The position numbers and the translations under genes are program-made. A stretch of 32,675 nucleotides of DNA, from positions 1 through 32,675 of the forward strand of contig KE353995.1 of assembly GCA_000415505.1 (NCBI GenBank). Direction: 5' to 3'. This stretch comes from Streptomyces afghaniensis 772. Lineage in GTDB: Bacteria > Actinomycetota > Actinomycetes > Streptomycetales > Streptomycetaceae. Each line of letters begins with the position of its first letter. The first letter of the stretch is position 1. The notes under the pieces are model-generated. The model made no database searches and was not told where the DNA came from. It saw nothing but the letters and a program-made list of their open reading frames with translations. Shown here one piece after another: positions 15,991-24,601 of this stretch.

Positions 15991-17124
15991 ATGTCCGACG
16001 GCCACGAGCACAACGGGCACGAGCACGTGCCGAGCAGGCAGCGCAGGCGCTTCCCCGGAATCTCCTCGCGTACGTACGAGCATCCGGCCGACCGCTCCGC
16101 CCTGGTGGCCCTGCGCAAGCTGAGCGGTTTCGACACGGTGTTCAAGGCGCTCAGCGGCCTGCTGCCCGAGCGCAGTCTGCGGCTGCTGTTCCTGTCCGAC
16201 TCGGTGCGGGTGTCGGACCAGCAGTTCTCGCATCTGAACGTGATGCTGCGGGACGCCTGCTACATCCTGGACCTGGAGAAGGTCCCGCCGATGTACGTCA
16301 ACCAGGACCCGCAGCCGAACGCGATGTGCATCGGCCTGGACGAGCCGATCATCGTCGTCACGACGGGGCTCGTCGAGCTGCTCGACGAGGAGGAGATGCG
16401 GGCGGTCGTCGGGCACGAGGTGGGGCACGCGCTGTCCGGGCACTCGGTCTACCGGACCATCCTGCTGTTCCTGACCAGCCTCGCCGTCCGGGTCGCCTGG
16501 ATCCCGCTGGGCAACCTCGCGATCATGGCGATCGTGACCGGGCTGCGGGAGTGGTTCCGCAAGTCGGAGCTGTCCGCGGACCGGGCGGGGCTGCTGGTCG
16601 GACAGGATCTCCAGGCGTCCATGCGGGGCCTGATGAAGATCGCGGGCGGCAACCACCTGCACGAGATGAACGTGGACGCGTTCCTCGCCCAGGCCGAGGA
16701 GTACGAGGCCGGGGGCGACCTGCGCGACTCGGTGCTGAAGATCCTGAACGTGCTGCCGCGCTCCCACCCCTTCACCACCGTGCGGGCGGCCGAGCTGAAG
16801 AAGTGGGCCGAGTCCCGGGACTACCAGCGGATCATGGACGGCCACTACCCGCGGCGCGACGAGGACAAGGACACCTCGGTCCGGGACTCCTGGCGGGATT
16901 CGGCGAACCACTACACGACCCATGTGAAGAGCTCCAAGGACCCGCTGATGAAGCTGGTCACCGATCTCGCCGGCGGCGCGGGCGACCTGGGCGACCGCGT
17001 CCGCCGGGGCTTCGGCGGCTTCACGAACCCGGGCCAGAAGCCCCCCGGCCCCGGGGCGCCGGGCCCGTCGGACTCCTCCTCGGGCTCCCCGGACGACGAC
17101 CAGCCGCCGCGCGACGGCAGCTGA
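15991..17124 (+). CDS. M48 family membrane metalloprotease (HtpX-like)
   Basis: M48 proteases are zinc endopeptidases usually acting on membrane or envelope proteins. The ATG at 15991 is preceded by GGGGGAAG; another ATG at 15979 is less well placed. 377 residues. After a His-rich start and a motif FPGISSRTYEHPADR come LFLSDSVRVSDQQFSHLN and GLDEPIIVVTTGLVELLD. The zinc site is GHEVGHALSGH (HEXXH), two hydrophobic helices follow (TILLFLTSLAVRVAWIPLGN and NLAIMAIVTGL), and the third ligand segment is KSELSADRAGLL. The C-terminus is a Gly/Pro-rich disordered tail. It is transcribed towards the next, minus-strand gene with only 33 nt between the stops. Confidence 0.93.
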   Translation: MSDGHEHNGHEHVPSRQRRRFPGISSRTYEHPADRSALVALRKLSGFDTVFKALSGLLPERSLRLLFLSDSVRVSDQQFSHLNVMLRDACYILDLEKVPPMYVNQDPQPNAMCIGLDEPIIVVTTGLVELLDEEEMRAVVGHEVGHALSGHSVYRTILLFLTSLAVRVAWIPLGNLAIMAIVTGLREWFRKSELSADRAGLLVGQDLQASMRGLMKIAGGNHLHEMNVDAFLAQAEEYEAGGDLRDSVLKILNVLPRSHPFTTVRAAELKKWAESRDYQRIMDGHYPRRDEDKDTSVRDSWRDSANHYTTHVKSSKDPLMKLVTDLAGGAGDLGDRVRRGFGGFTNPGQKPPGPGAPGPSDSSSGSPDDDQPPRDGS

Positions 17125-17157
17125 GGCGCCCGCCCAGGCCCTGGAAAGCCCGTCTTC

Positions 17158-18228
17158 TCACACCCTCGGCTGCGCGCTCGTCGCCAGGGTGCCGCAGAGG
17201 GCCGTGGCGCTGCCCGTGGCGTAGGGGTCCGTGCCGGCGGGGCCGCCTTCCTTGGCCGTCTGGCCGGCCAGGAGGGGGCGCAGGTGGTTCGTGGAGTCCT
17301 CGGCGCAGGACAGCGGGCCGGCCTGGACGTAGGAGACGACGAGCTGGCCCTGGTGCAGGCGCAGGTCGTCGCGGTCGAAGCGGAAGTGCAGCTCGCGCCG
17401 GACGGTGAACAGGGACACCTCGGCCTTGGCACCGGCCCCGGCGGGCCGCAGTGCGTAGACGAGCGTGTGGTCGGCGGTGACCTCGAGCGTGGACGAGTCG
17501 ACCTCGGCGGCCTGGAGCGTGCCCTGGACCCGCACCTTGCGGTCGGCCAGCTCGGCGCGGGAGGGGTCGAAGCGGACGAGCCAGCCGGTGGGGGCGTGGC
17601 GTCCGTCCGCGGTGGGGCGGGCGAAGCTCTGGTCGAACTGGTCCAGCTGATCGGGGTCCAGCAGGAGCCGGACGGCGCGGACCTCACCGCCCATGAGCAC
17701 GCCCGGGTCGAGGGCGGAGCGGACGATGTAGTCCTTGGCGGTGGTCAGGGCGCCGACGACCTGGCTGTCCGAGAAGTGCGCGGTGCGCCGCGAGGCGGGC
17801 AGCGGCACGCCCTCCGCACCGCTCTTGAACTGTGCGGCGGGGCTGCGCTCGTACAGGTACGCCGTGTCGGCCGTGCCGGGCACCTTGCCCTCGGGGGCGA
17901 GCGGGATGACGGTCATCCGCAGGGGTTCGGCGGTTTCCCGGGCGGCGGGGGTCTGGTAGGGGTGCCGCACCCCCATGTAGATCGCGGTGCCGAAGGCGAC
18001 GGCGATCAGCAGGACCAGGACCAGTGCCTGCCGGGACAGGCCCCGGCGCAGGGGCGGTGCGTGGCGCACGGCGGGCGCGTGATCGCCGATGCGCTCCTGG
18101 GCGGAGTACTCCTTGAGGCGGGCAGCGCGGACGAACGACTCGTCGAAGACGACGGATCGATACTCGTCCTCTCCACCTCCGGGAGCGCCCTCCGGTGTCC
18201 CCTCAGGTGGGTCTCCAGGCCCGCCCAT
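17158..18228 (-). CDS. Membrane-anchored protein of unknown function with SVVFDE-x-FVRAA motif
   Basis: 356 residues. The cytoplasmic N-terminus carries EDEYRSVVFDESFVRAARLKE (22-40), followed by a basic stretch and one membrane helix (LVLVLLIAVAFGTAIYMGV, about 70-90). The rest, about 265 residues, would lie outside the cell, with PSRAELADRKVRVQGTL and an apparent β-rich fold; Cys pairs (LSCAEDS and ALCGTL) may form a disulfide. I recognise no enzyme motif. The next gene upstream (18318-18920) shares the same N-terminal motif and layout. A TACCCT hexamer ends 6 nt before the ATG and there is no ribosome site, suggesting a leaderless transcript. Confidence 0.75.
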   Translation of the reverse strand: MGGPGDPPEGTPEGAPGGGEDEYRSVVFDESFVRAARLKEYSAQERIGDHAPAVRHAPPLRRGLSRQALVLVLLIAVAFGTAIYMGVRHPYQTPAARETAEPLRMTVIPLAPEGKVPGTADTAYLYERSPAAQFKSGAEGVPLPASRRTAHFSDSQVVGALTTAKDYIVRSALDPGVLMGGEVRAVRLLLDPDQLDQFDQSFARPTADGRHAPTGWLVRFDPSRAELADRKVRVQGTLQAAEVDSSTLEVTADHTLVYALRPAGAGAKAEVSLFTVRRELHFRFDRDDLRLHQGQLVVSYVQAGPLSCAEDSTNHLRPLLAGQTAKEGGPAGTDPYATGSATALCGTLATSAQPRV

Positions 18229-18317
18229 ATCTTCAGGGTAGGTCTCCGGAAGCTCGGGTAAACGCCCGGCCGCACCACAAGTTCTGACAGGTCCTCACCA
18301 GGACGGGCGGGTTCCGG

Positions 18318-18920
18318 TCAGGGGTTGCGCGGGATCACCGAGACGGCCGGCTGGGAGTAGTCGGCGGAAGCGGAGGGAGCCGCCCCGCTGCCCTGTTCCA
18401 GCCCGGTCGAGGTGGGCGCCGGCACGGGATCCTCGCGGTTGGAGGACGCGCCCCGGTAGACCGCCGTGAAGGCCAGCGCGACCATGCCGATGCCCATCAC
18501 GAGGGCGAGCAGCCAGGCGACAGGGCGGTGCCAGCGGACCTGTTTGGAGTACGGCCCCGTGCCGCCGTAGTGGTCCTCGAGGATGTCGGGGTCGTCCAGC
18601 TCGTCCAGCTCGGGATCATGGCCGAAATTCCCGGGGGCGTCCGGGCCGTACCCCTCGTCGTACCGCTCGCCTCTGGAGTGGGCGCGGCGCGCCTCCGCCT
18701 CGGAGGCCTCGGCTCTCGCCTTGGCGGCGGCCAGGAGGCGCTCCACGGCGGTCGGCTCGTGCACCACGGCCGCGCGTACGAAGGCCTCGTCGAAGACCAC
18801 GGAGGCGAACTCTTCGTCCGACACCCCGCGGTCGTGGTCGTCGTCGGGCTCCCGGCCGTCAGGAAACGGCGTGCCCCCCACGTCCTCCGGCACGGTTCCA
18901 GAGTAGACCTGGGGGGTCAT
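18318..18920 (-). CDS. Single-span membrane protein with SVVFDE-x-FVRAA motif
   Basis: 200 residues. An acidic N-terminus carries DEEFASVVFDEAFVRAAVVHE (35-55), then a charged helix ERLLAAAKARAEASEAEARR, an acidic linker (DELDDPDILEDHYGG), one membrane helix (VAWLLALVMGIGMVALAFTAVY, about 132-155) and a short Pro/Ser-rich exterior tail. It is related to the 356-residue neighbour by motif and layout, but its exterior part is much smaller. By position it may correspond to SCO2584 of S. coelicolor; I infer this from synteny only. Function unknown. Confidence 0.72.
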   Translation of the reverse strand: MTPQVYSGTVPEDVGGTPFPDGREPDDDHDRGVSDEEFASVVFDEAFVRAAVVHEPTAVERLLAAAKARAEASEAEARRAHSRGERYDEGYGPDAPGNFGHDPELDELDDPDILEDHYGGTGPYSKQVRWHRPVAWLLALVMGIGMVALAFTAVYRGASSNREDPVPAPTSTGLEQGSGAAPSASADYSQPAVSVIPRNP

Positions 18921-19052
18921 TTTGGGCAGACGGTATGCAAATTCATCCGCCGGTTGAGACGGCGTTCACGGGGTGCCGCACGGCGCACGCGCGGCCCGTT
19001 CACGCCTGTCGCACGCACATGCGCCGCTTCCCATACCCACGTGGCAGGCGGC

Positions 19053-20339
19053 TCAGCGCCGCACGTGCCCGTCCCCGGTGACGATGTACTTCGTGCTGGT
19101 CAGCTCGGGCAGCCCCATCGGGCCGCGGGCGTGCAGCTTCTGGGTGGAGATGCCGATCTCCGCGCCGAAGCCGAACTGGCCGCCGTCGGTGAAGCGGGTG
19201 GAGGCGTTGACGGCGACCGTGGTCGAGTCGACCAGTTGGGTGAAGCGGCGGGCGGCCTGCTGGGAGGTCGTGACGATGGCCTCGGTGTGGCCGGAGGTCC
19301 ACAGCCGGATGTGTTCGACGGCCTTGTCCAGCGAGTCCACCACGGCCGCGGCGATGTCGTACGACAGGTACTCCGTCTCCCAGTCCTCGGCCGTCGCCTC
19401 GACGACCGTGGCCTTGGAGTCCTTGGCATGGGCCAGGACGCGCTCGTCGGCGTGCACCGTGACCCCGGCCTCCGCGAGGGCGTCCAGGGCCCTCGGCAGG
19501 AACTCGGCGGCGATGTCCTGGTGGACCAGCAGGGTCTCGGCGGCGTTGCAGACGCCGACGCGCTGGGCCTTGGAGTTGATCAGGATCTCGACGGCCATGT
19601 CGAGGTCGGCCTGGGCGTCGACGTAGACGTGGCAGTTGCCGGTGCCGGTCTCGATGACCGGGACGACGGACTCCTGGACGACCGTGTTGATCAGGGAGGC
19701 GCCGCCGCGCGGGATGAGCACGTCGACCAGGCCGCGGGCGCGCATCAGCTCGCGCACGCTGTCGCGGCTCTCGCCGGGCACGAGCTGGATGGCGTCGGCG
19801 GGCAGCCCGGCCCCGCCCACGGCGTCGCGCAGGACCCGCACGAGGGCCGTGTTCGACTGGTACGCCGAGGAGGAGCCGCGCAGCAGGACTGCGTTGCCGG
19901 ACTTCAGGCAGAGGGCGGCGGCGTCGACGGTGACGTTCGGCCGGCCCTCGTAGATGATCCCGACGACGCCGAGCGGCACGCGGACCTGGCGCAGGTCGAT
20001 GCCGTTGGGCAGCGTGGAGCCGCGCACGACCTCGCCGACCGGGTCGGGCAGCGCGGCGACGTCACGCACGTCGGAGGCGATGGCGCGGACCCGCTCGGGG
20101 GTGAGCGTGAGCCGGTCGATCATGCCCTCGCTGATGCCGGCCTCGCGGGCCTTGGCGACGTCCTTGGCGTTGGCCTCGACGATCTCGCTCGTACGGACCT
20201 CCAGCGCGTCGGCGATGGCGAGCAGCGCGTCGTCCTTGTCGGCCCGCGGCAGCGGCGCGAGGTTCGCGGCGGCGGCCTTGGCACGGTAGGCGGCCTCGGT
20301 GACCGGGGACATGGAGTCGTACGGCGAAAGCGTGGTCAT
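19053..20339 (-). CDS. proA: Glutamate-5-semialdehyde dehydrogenase (gamma-glutamyl phosphate reductase)
   Basis: ProA reduces glutamyl-5-phosphate with NADPH, the second step of proline synthesis. The 428-residue product has the family segments [39 protein letters not shown] and [20 protein letters not shown], where the Cys is the catalytic nucleophile, and [32 protein letters not shown] near the end. It lies on the same strand as proB, with one small unknown gene between them. No ribosome site precedes the ATG; TACGCT ends 6 nt upstream, so the transcript may be leaderless. Confidence 0.98.
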   Translation of the reverse strand: MTTLSPYDSMSPVTEAAYRAKAAAANLAPLPRADKDDALLAIADALEVRTSEIVEANAKDVAKAREAGISEGMIDRLTLTPERVRAIASDVRDVAALPDPVGEVVRGSTLPNGIDLRQVRVPLGVVGIIYEGRPNVTVDAAALCLKSGNAVLLRGSSSAYQSNTALVRVLRDAVGGAGLPADAIQLVPGESRDSVRELMRARGLVDVLIPRGGASLINTVVQESVVPVIETGTGNCHVYVDAQADLDMAVEILINSKAQRVGVCNAAETLLVHQDIAAEFLPRALDALAEAGVTVHADERVLAHAKDSKATVVEATAEDWETEYLSYDIAAAVVDSLDKAVEHIRLWTSGHTEAIVTTSQQAARRFTQLVDSTTVAVNASTRFTDGGQFGFGAEIGISTQKLHARGPMGLPELTSTKYIVTGDGHVRR

Positions 20340-20411
20340 GAGGGAAGCGTAGTGCGCCGGGCGATTGCGTTCATCGCGCGTTTCACACCCCGAGACACGC
20401 CCTGGACCTGA

Positions 20412-20879
20412 TCAGAACGGGTGAACTCCGACGGGCGAGGCCGGGGGCGGGCCGTACCCCTCGGCGATGCGCTGGTGGTAGGTCGCGCGGTCGATGACCT
20501 CCAGGCCGACGATCTCCCAGGGCGGCAGTCCGGCGGTCTGCCGGTGCTCGCCCCACAGGCGCAGGGCGACGGCGGCCGCGTCGTGCAGGTCGCGGGCCTC
20601 CTCCCAGTAGCGGATCTCCGCGTGGTCGACCGCGTATCGGCTGGTCAGGAGGAAGGGGTGGTCGTGGGCCAGCTGTTCCAGGGCGCGCCGGACCTCGGGG
20701 AGCGGGGCCTCCTTGCCGGAGACGCTGAGGGTGACGTGCCACAGGCGCGGGATGTCACCGGGCTCCTCGCCCTCGAAGCGGTCCCCCGCTGCCACGCTCG
20801 TCAGGGCCCGCTCCTCACCGGCCGCGCGGGAGCCGGCACCACCACGGGACGCCGCGGCCCCAGGGCGCACTCGTCTCAC
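20412..20879 (-). CDS. Conserved-looking protein of unknown function between proA and proB (155 aa)
   Basis: The GTG at 20877-20879 follows AAGGAGG at 5 nt, a near-perfect ribosome site, so I prefer it to the longer frame from 21005. The first 35 residues are low complexity; the rest is a compact domain, RLWHVTLSVSGKEAPLPEVRRALEQLAHDHPFLLTSRYAVDHAEIRYWEEARDL, followed by a region with LWGEHRQTAGLPPWEIVGLEV and DRATYHQRIAEGYG. I see no catalytic motif and do not recognise the family; the βα order and placement of His residues are not enough to assign it. It lies inside the proline gene group but has its own strong ribosome site. Confidence 0.75.
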   Translation of the reverse strand: MRRVRPGAAASRGGAGSRAAGEERALTSVAAGDRFEGEEPGDIPRLWHVTLSVSGKEAPLPEVRRALEQLAHDHPFLLTSRYAVDHAEIRYWEEARDLHDAAAVALRLWGEHRQTAGLPPWEIVGLEVIDRATYHQRIAEGYGPPPASPVGVHPF

Positions 20880-21004
20880 GACGGCCTCCTTTGCACTGTG
20901 GCGCTGCTGCGGAATATGTCCCCGAGACAAAGTTGAGCAGGCCGCAAGAGATCGCGTGGCGGTTTTGCGGAACGTCCACCACCGGGGGCGGACGTTTCGA
21001 CCCA

Positions 21005-22132
21005 TTACGGGTGCAGGAGCACCAGGTCGTCCCTGTGTACGACCTCGCGTTCGTACGCGGGTCCGAGTTCACGGGCCAGTTCGCGGGTGGAGCGGCCGAT
21101 CAGCCGGGGGATCTCCTTGGCGTCGAAGTTGACGAGCCCGCGGGCCACGGCGTGTCCCTTGGCGTCCCGCAGTTCGACCGGGTCGCCGGCGCTGAACTCG
21201 CCCTCGACGGCGGCGATGCCGGCCGGCAGCAGCGACTTGCGGCGCTCCACGACGGCCTGGACGGCGCCGTCGTCCAGGGTGAGGGCGCCCTGCGGGGTGG
21301 AGGCGTGCTGCAGCCACAGCAGCCGGTCGGCGGAGCGTTTGCCGGTGGGGTGGAAGTAGGTGCCGGTGTCCTGGCCGGTCAGGGCGTCGGCCGCGTGGAT
21401 CGTGCTGGTCAGGACGACGGGAACACCGGCGGCTGCCGCGATCCGGGCGGCCTCGACCTTGGTGACCATGCCACCGGTGCCGACGCCGGCCTTGCCCGCG
21501 CTGCCGATCTCGACGTCCGCGAGGTCGGACGGGTCGCGGACCTCGGCGATGCGGGAGGTGCCGGGCTTGGCGGGGTCGCCGTCGTACACGCCGTCCACGT
21601 CGGACAGCAGGACCAGCAGGTCGGCGTGGACGAGATGGGCGACCAGGGCGGCGAGACGGTCGTTGTCGCCGAAGCGGATCTCGTCCGTGGCGACGGTGTC
21701 GTTCTCGTTGACGATCGGGAACGCGCCCATCGCGAGCAGCTTGTCCAGGGTACGGGAGGCGTTGCGGTGGTGGGCGCGGCGGCTCATGTCGTCGGAGGTC
21801 AGCAGCACCTGTCCGACGCGGACGGCGTAGCGGGCGAAGGAGGCGGTGTAGCGGGCGACCAGCAGGCCCTGGCCGACGCTGGCGGCGGCCTGCTGCCGGG
21901 CCAGGTCCTTGGGGCGGCGGCGCAGGCCCAGCGGGGCGAGGCCGGCGGCGATGGCACCCGAGGAGACCAGGACGATCTCCCGTTCGCCGCCGCTACGGAC
22001 CTTGGCGAGCACGTCGACCAGCGCGTCCACGCGGTCCGCGTCCAGGCCGCCCGAGGCGGTGGTCAGCGAGGAGGACCCGACCTTGACGACGATCCTGCGG
22101 GCCTCGCCCACGGCCTGCCTTGCCCCTGCCAC
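21005..22132 (-). CDS. proB: Glutamate 5-kinase (gamma-glutamyl kinase) with PUA domain
   Basis: ProB phosphorylates glutamate and is normally inhibited by proline. 375 residues from a GTG start at 22130-22132. The amino-acid-kinase domain has VVKVGSSSLTT, VLVSSGAIAAGLAPLGL, GQVLLTSDDMSRRAHHRNA, PIVNENDTVATDEIRFGDNDRLAALVA, LLSDVDGVYDGDP and GTGGMVTKVEAARIAAAAGV. A C-terminal PUA domain (about 280-375) contains AGDPVELRDAKGHAVARGLVNFDAKEI. In many Actinobacteria obgE lies directly upstream of proB; here a cell-wall polymer cluster begins instead, divergently transcribed across about 180-300 bp. Confidence 0.98.
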   Translation of the reverse strand: MAGARQAVGEARRIVVKVGSSSLTTASGGLDADRVDALVDVLAKVRSGGEREIVLVSSGAIAAGLAPLGLRRRPKDLARQQAAASVGQGLLVARYTASFARYAVRVGQVLLTSDDMSRRAHHRNASRTLDKLLAMGAFPIVNENDTVATDEIRFGDNDRLAALVAHLVHADLLVLLSDVDGVYDGDPAKPGTSRIAEVRDPSDLADVEIGSAGKAGVGTGGMVTKVEAARIAAAAGVPVVLTSTIHAADALTGQDTGTYFHPTGKRSADRLLWLQHASTPQGALTLDDGAVQAVVERRKSLLPAGIAAVEGEFSAGDPVELRDAKGHAVARGLVNFDAKEIPRLIGRSTRELARELGPAYEREVVHRDDLVLLHP

Positions 22133-22275
22133 GTCGCCGTCCGTCCCCTCGCGTCGATTCGGTCGCTCACCAGGAAATCTACGGGACGGCCGGACGGGGC
22201 GCGGCGCCGGTCCACGCTACGGACGGTGCCGCTCGTGTCACGGGAGCACCGTCGCCCTGCTCGGGTCCCGCCCCC

Positions 22276-22304
22276 CCGACAGGAATGGAATCTTCCGCTA
22301 CGGT
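22276..22304 (+). promoter_or_regulatory. Candidate promoter for the uORF/TagF-like gene
   Basis: CCGACA (22276-22281) and TACGGT (22299-22304) are 17 nt apart, each matching four or more positions of the housekeeping consensus. The predicted start falls almost on the ATG at 22313, which would make the transcript leaderless. Confidence 0.5.
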
Positions 22305-22312
22305 CCGACGCC

Positions 22313-22426
22313 ATGCGGGACGGCAGCCGCCCACGCCTCGACGACACGCGCGTGTCGTCGGGAGGTCGCCGCGCGTTAACCCGGTCGGCCGACCTGCGCC
22401 GCGCCGACCCGACGCTCCTGGAGTGA
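22313..22426 (+). CDS. Leaderless upstream ORF (37 aa) with a TTA codon, overlapping the TagF-like start
   Basis: Reads MRDGSRPRLDDTRVSS and on to ADPTLLE; about 89% of third positions are G/C, so it looks coding. Codon 22 (22376-22378) is TTA, which in Streptomyces is read only by the bldA tRNA and is largely confined to developmentally controlled genes. The stop TGA (22424-22426) overlaps the GTG at 22423-22425. No ribosome site; a promoter is positioned for a leaderless start. If real, it would couple translation of the downstream gene to bldA. The coding role of the peptide itself is unknown. Confidence 0.45.
   Translation: MRDGSRPRLDDTRVSSGGRRALTRSADLRRADPTLLE
22339..22360. repeat. Perfect 22-nt palindrome within the uORF
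   Basis: CGACGACACGC directly followed by its reverse complement, no spacer, inside codons 9-16 of the upstream ORF. It may be an operator, or an RNA hairpin that affects translation of the uORF. Confidence 0.4.
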
Positions 22427-24504
22427 CCGCAGTGCCCCTACCTCTCCCCCGCCCACCGGCCCTGCTGAAGGGGCTGGTCACCATCGTCCTGGCCGCCGCG
22501 TTCGCCGCTCAGGCGGTCGCGGCGCTGCTGCCCCACGTACCCCTGCTGATCGCCGCGACCACCGTCTCCCTGGCCACCGAGGGCGCCCTGTACCGGTGGC
22601 AGCGCGTGGTGCTGTCGCTGTTCGCCAAGTCGCACGCGGACATCTCCGTGCGGCACGTCCTGCGGGACCTGCTGCTGGTGGTGGGCCTGCTGCGGCTCGG
22701 CGAGCAGGACCGGGAGACCGTGTACGCCCCGCTCGTGGCCGGTCTGCTCGCCTTCTACGTGCTGCACTGCGCGATCCAGGCGCTCTCCGTGCTGGTGCGC
22801 CGTACCCGCACCCTGCCGGTGGTGACCCGCAACATCGACGCCTCGGCCCTGCGGCTGTCCCCGGCCCCGTCCGTGCTGCTGCGCCGCCCCGGCCACCGGC
22901 TCCTGGTGTTCGGCCTGCCGGCGACGGCCGGGCTGCTGGCCGCAGCGCCGGGCGACGACCCGGTGTACGCCGCCGCGGGCATCGCGCTCTCCCTCGCGCT
23001 CGCGCTGACCGGCCTCGGCGCACTGCTCTTCCGGCTGCTGCCGGGACGCCGCCCGGCCGGCGAGCAGGAAGTGCTCGCCTGGTTCGACGCGTGGCTGGCC
23101 GAGTACCGGCCGACCGTGGGCCTGTACTTCTCCGGCGGCGCCTCCTCGGCCTACCAGGCGAACATGTGGCTGGAGCCGCTCGCGGGGCTCGACGGCAAGC
23201 CGGTCATCGTGCTGCGCGAGCGGTTCATGGTGCAGAAGATCGCGCCGACGGACATCCCGATCGTGTGCCTGCCGAAGGTGTCCACGCTGATGCGTCTCGA
23301 GCACTCCACGCTCCAGGTCCTCATCCACCCGTCGAACTCCGGCAAGACCTCTCAGGTGCTGCGCATCCCCACGATCAGGCACACCTTCGTCAACCACGGC
23401 GAGAGCGACAAGCTGTCCTCGTGCAACCCGTACGCGAAGGCGTACGACGAGGTCTGGGTGGCCGGGCCCGCCGCGCGCGAGCGGTACGCGCTGGCCGAGG
23501 TGGGCGTCGAGGACAAGGACGTCGTGGAGACGGGCCGTCCGCAACTGGACGCCGTGCAGCCGTACGCCGGTCCGCCGGCCGGGACCTACACGACCGTGCT
23601 GTACGCGCCGACCTGGGAGGGCTGGGACGGCAACCCCGGCAACACGTCGGTGATCGCGGCCGGTGAGAACCTGGTGCGGGCGCTGCTCGCCGACCCGGGC
23701 GTGCGGCTGCTGTACAAGCCGCACCCGCTGACGGGGTCGGTGGACCCGCGCGCGGGCGCGGCCGATCTGCGCATCCGGGAGCTGATCCGGTCGGCCAACC
23801 GGGAGCGCACGGGGGCGCGTCGCCCCACGGCCGGTGCCGAACTGGCCCGTCTCACCGAGGAGCTGGACCGGCTCACCACGGCCGACTTCCGGGCCGGGGC
23901 CGACACGCTGGAGCGGATGCGCGTGCAGTCGGCGCCGGAGCCGGGCCGGGCGGAGGCGGTGGCACGGGCGACGGCGGCCTGGGAGGAGGCGTACTGGGCC
24001 TCGCTGCCGGAGGGCGAGCACCAGATCATCACGGACGCCCGGCCCGCGCTGTACTCCTGCTTCAACGTGGCCGACCTGCTGATCAGTGACGTGTCGAGCG
24101 TGATCAGCGACTTCCTGGCGAGCGAGAAGCCGTACGCGGTGGCGAACACCAGCGGGCTGCCCGAGGAGGCCTTCCGCACGGCGTTCCCGACGGTGGCGGC
24201 GGCGACCGTGCTGACACCGGACGCCACCGGGGTGCCGAGCCTGCTGGAGACGGTCCGGCACCCGGAGAAGGACGTCCTGGCCGAGGCACGCGCCGAGTTG
24301 AAGCTGCGCCTGCTGGGTCCGGCCGATCCGCCGTCGCAGGAGCGCTTCAACGCGGCCGTACAGGCTCTGTGCGCTCAGGCCCGGGACCACCGGGCACGGG
24401 TGGCGGAGCGCCTGGCGGCGGAGCAGCCGGCGGCGGAACTGCCCGGTCAGCGCACGCAGCCGGCGAGCGGCGGAGCGGGCCTGCCGACGACGGCACCGCG
24501 CTAG
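22423..24504 (+). CDS. Membrane-anchored TagF/TarL-like poly(alditol-phosphate) transferase, copy A
   Basis: TagF/TarL enzymes polymerise glycerol- or ribitol-phosphate from CDP-alditol onto teichoic-acid linkage units. About 693 residues if the GTG at 22423, overlapping the uORF stop, is used; a GTG at 22432 with GGAG 8 nt upstream is an equal candidate. The first about 200 residues contain several membrane helices (VTIVLAAAFAAQAVAALLPHV, LLLVVGLLRLG), unlike classical TagF. The CDP-glycerol-glycerophosphotransferase-like domain has LYFSGGASSAYQANMWLE, VNHGESDK (catalytic His segment), YAPTWEGWDGNPGN, LLYKPHP and SDVSSVISDFLASEKPYAV. Between KPHP and SDVSS sits an unusual charged insert (ELARLTEELDRLTTADFRAG). 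The C-terminus is Pro/Gln-rich. It is divergent from proB and convergent with the GT2 gene. Confidence 0.85.
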   Translation: MTAVPLPLPRPPALLKGLVTIVLAAAFAAQAVAALLPHVPLLIAATTVSLATEGALYRWQRVVLSLFAKSHADISVRHVLRDLLLVVGLLRLGEQDRETVYAPLVAGLLAFYVLHCAIQALSVLVRRTRTLPVVTRNIDASALRLSPAPSVLLRRPGHRLLVFGLPATAGLLAAAPGDDPVYAAAGIALSLALALTGLGALLFRLLPGRRPAGEQEVLAWFDAWLAEYRPTVGLYFSGGASSAYQANMWLEPLAGLDGKPVIVLRERFMVQKIAPTDIPIVCLPKVSTLMRLEHSTLQVLIHPSNSGKTSQVLRIPTIRHTFVNHGESDKLSSCNPYAKAYDEVWVAGPAARERYALAEVGVEDKDVVETGRPQLDAVQPYAGPPAGTYTTVLYAPTWEGWDGNPGNTSVIAAGENLVRALLADPGVRLLYKPHPLTGSVDPRAGAADLRIRELIRSANRERTGARRPTAGAELARLTEELDRLTTADFRAGADTLERMRVQSAPEPGRAEAVARATAAWEEAYWASLPEGEHQIITDARPALYSCFNVADLLISDVSSVISDFLASEKPYAVANTSGLPEEAFRTAFPTVAAATVLTPDATGVPSLLETVRHPEKDVLAEARAELKLRLLGPADPPSQERFNAAVQALCAQARDHRARVAERLAAEQPAAELPGQRTQPASGGAGLPTTAPR

Positions 24505-24559
24505 CGGCACAGTACGACGAGCCAACAGCCGAACCAGCAGCCGAACCAACCCACCGAAC

Positions 24560-24593
24560 GCGGGGCCGTGGGCGATCACCCCACCGGCCCCGC
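24560..24593. terminator. Bidirectional terminator between TagF-like A and GT2
   Basis: GCGGGGCCG pairs with CGGCCCCGC, continued inside by TGGG with CCCA, in the 97-nt gap between convergent genes. Confidence 0.7.
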
Positions 24594-24601
24594 GCCCGCG
24601 T

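Noticed and set aside
18528-20411. A 627-codon plus-strand frame opposite the SVVFDE protein and proA
   Set aside because: It spans several real genes on the other strand and has shadow composition (Gly/Val/Asp/Arg repeats) with no domain.
20412-21005. The longer 197-residue version of the gene between proA and proB
   Set aside because: The first 42 codons have no ribosome site and odd composition; GTG at 20879 follows AAGGAGG.
22120-22422. An N-terminal extension of the first TagF-like protein starting at 22120
   Set aside because: Arg/Pro-rich shadow-like sequence that crosses the promoter region and contradicts the uORF coding bias.
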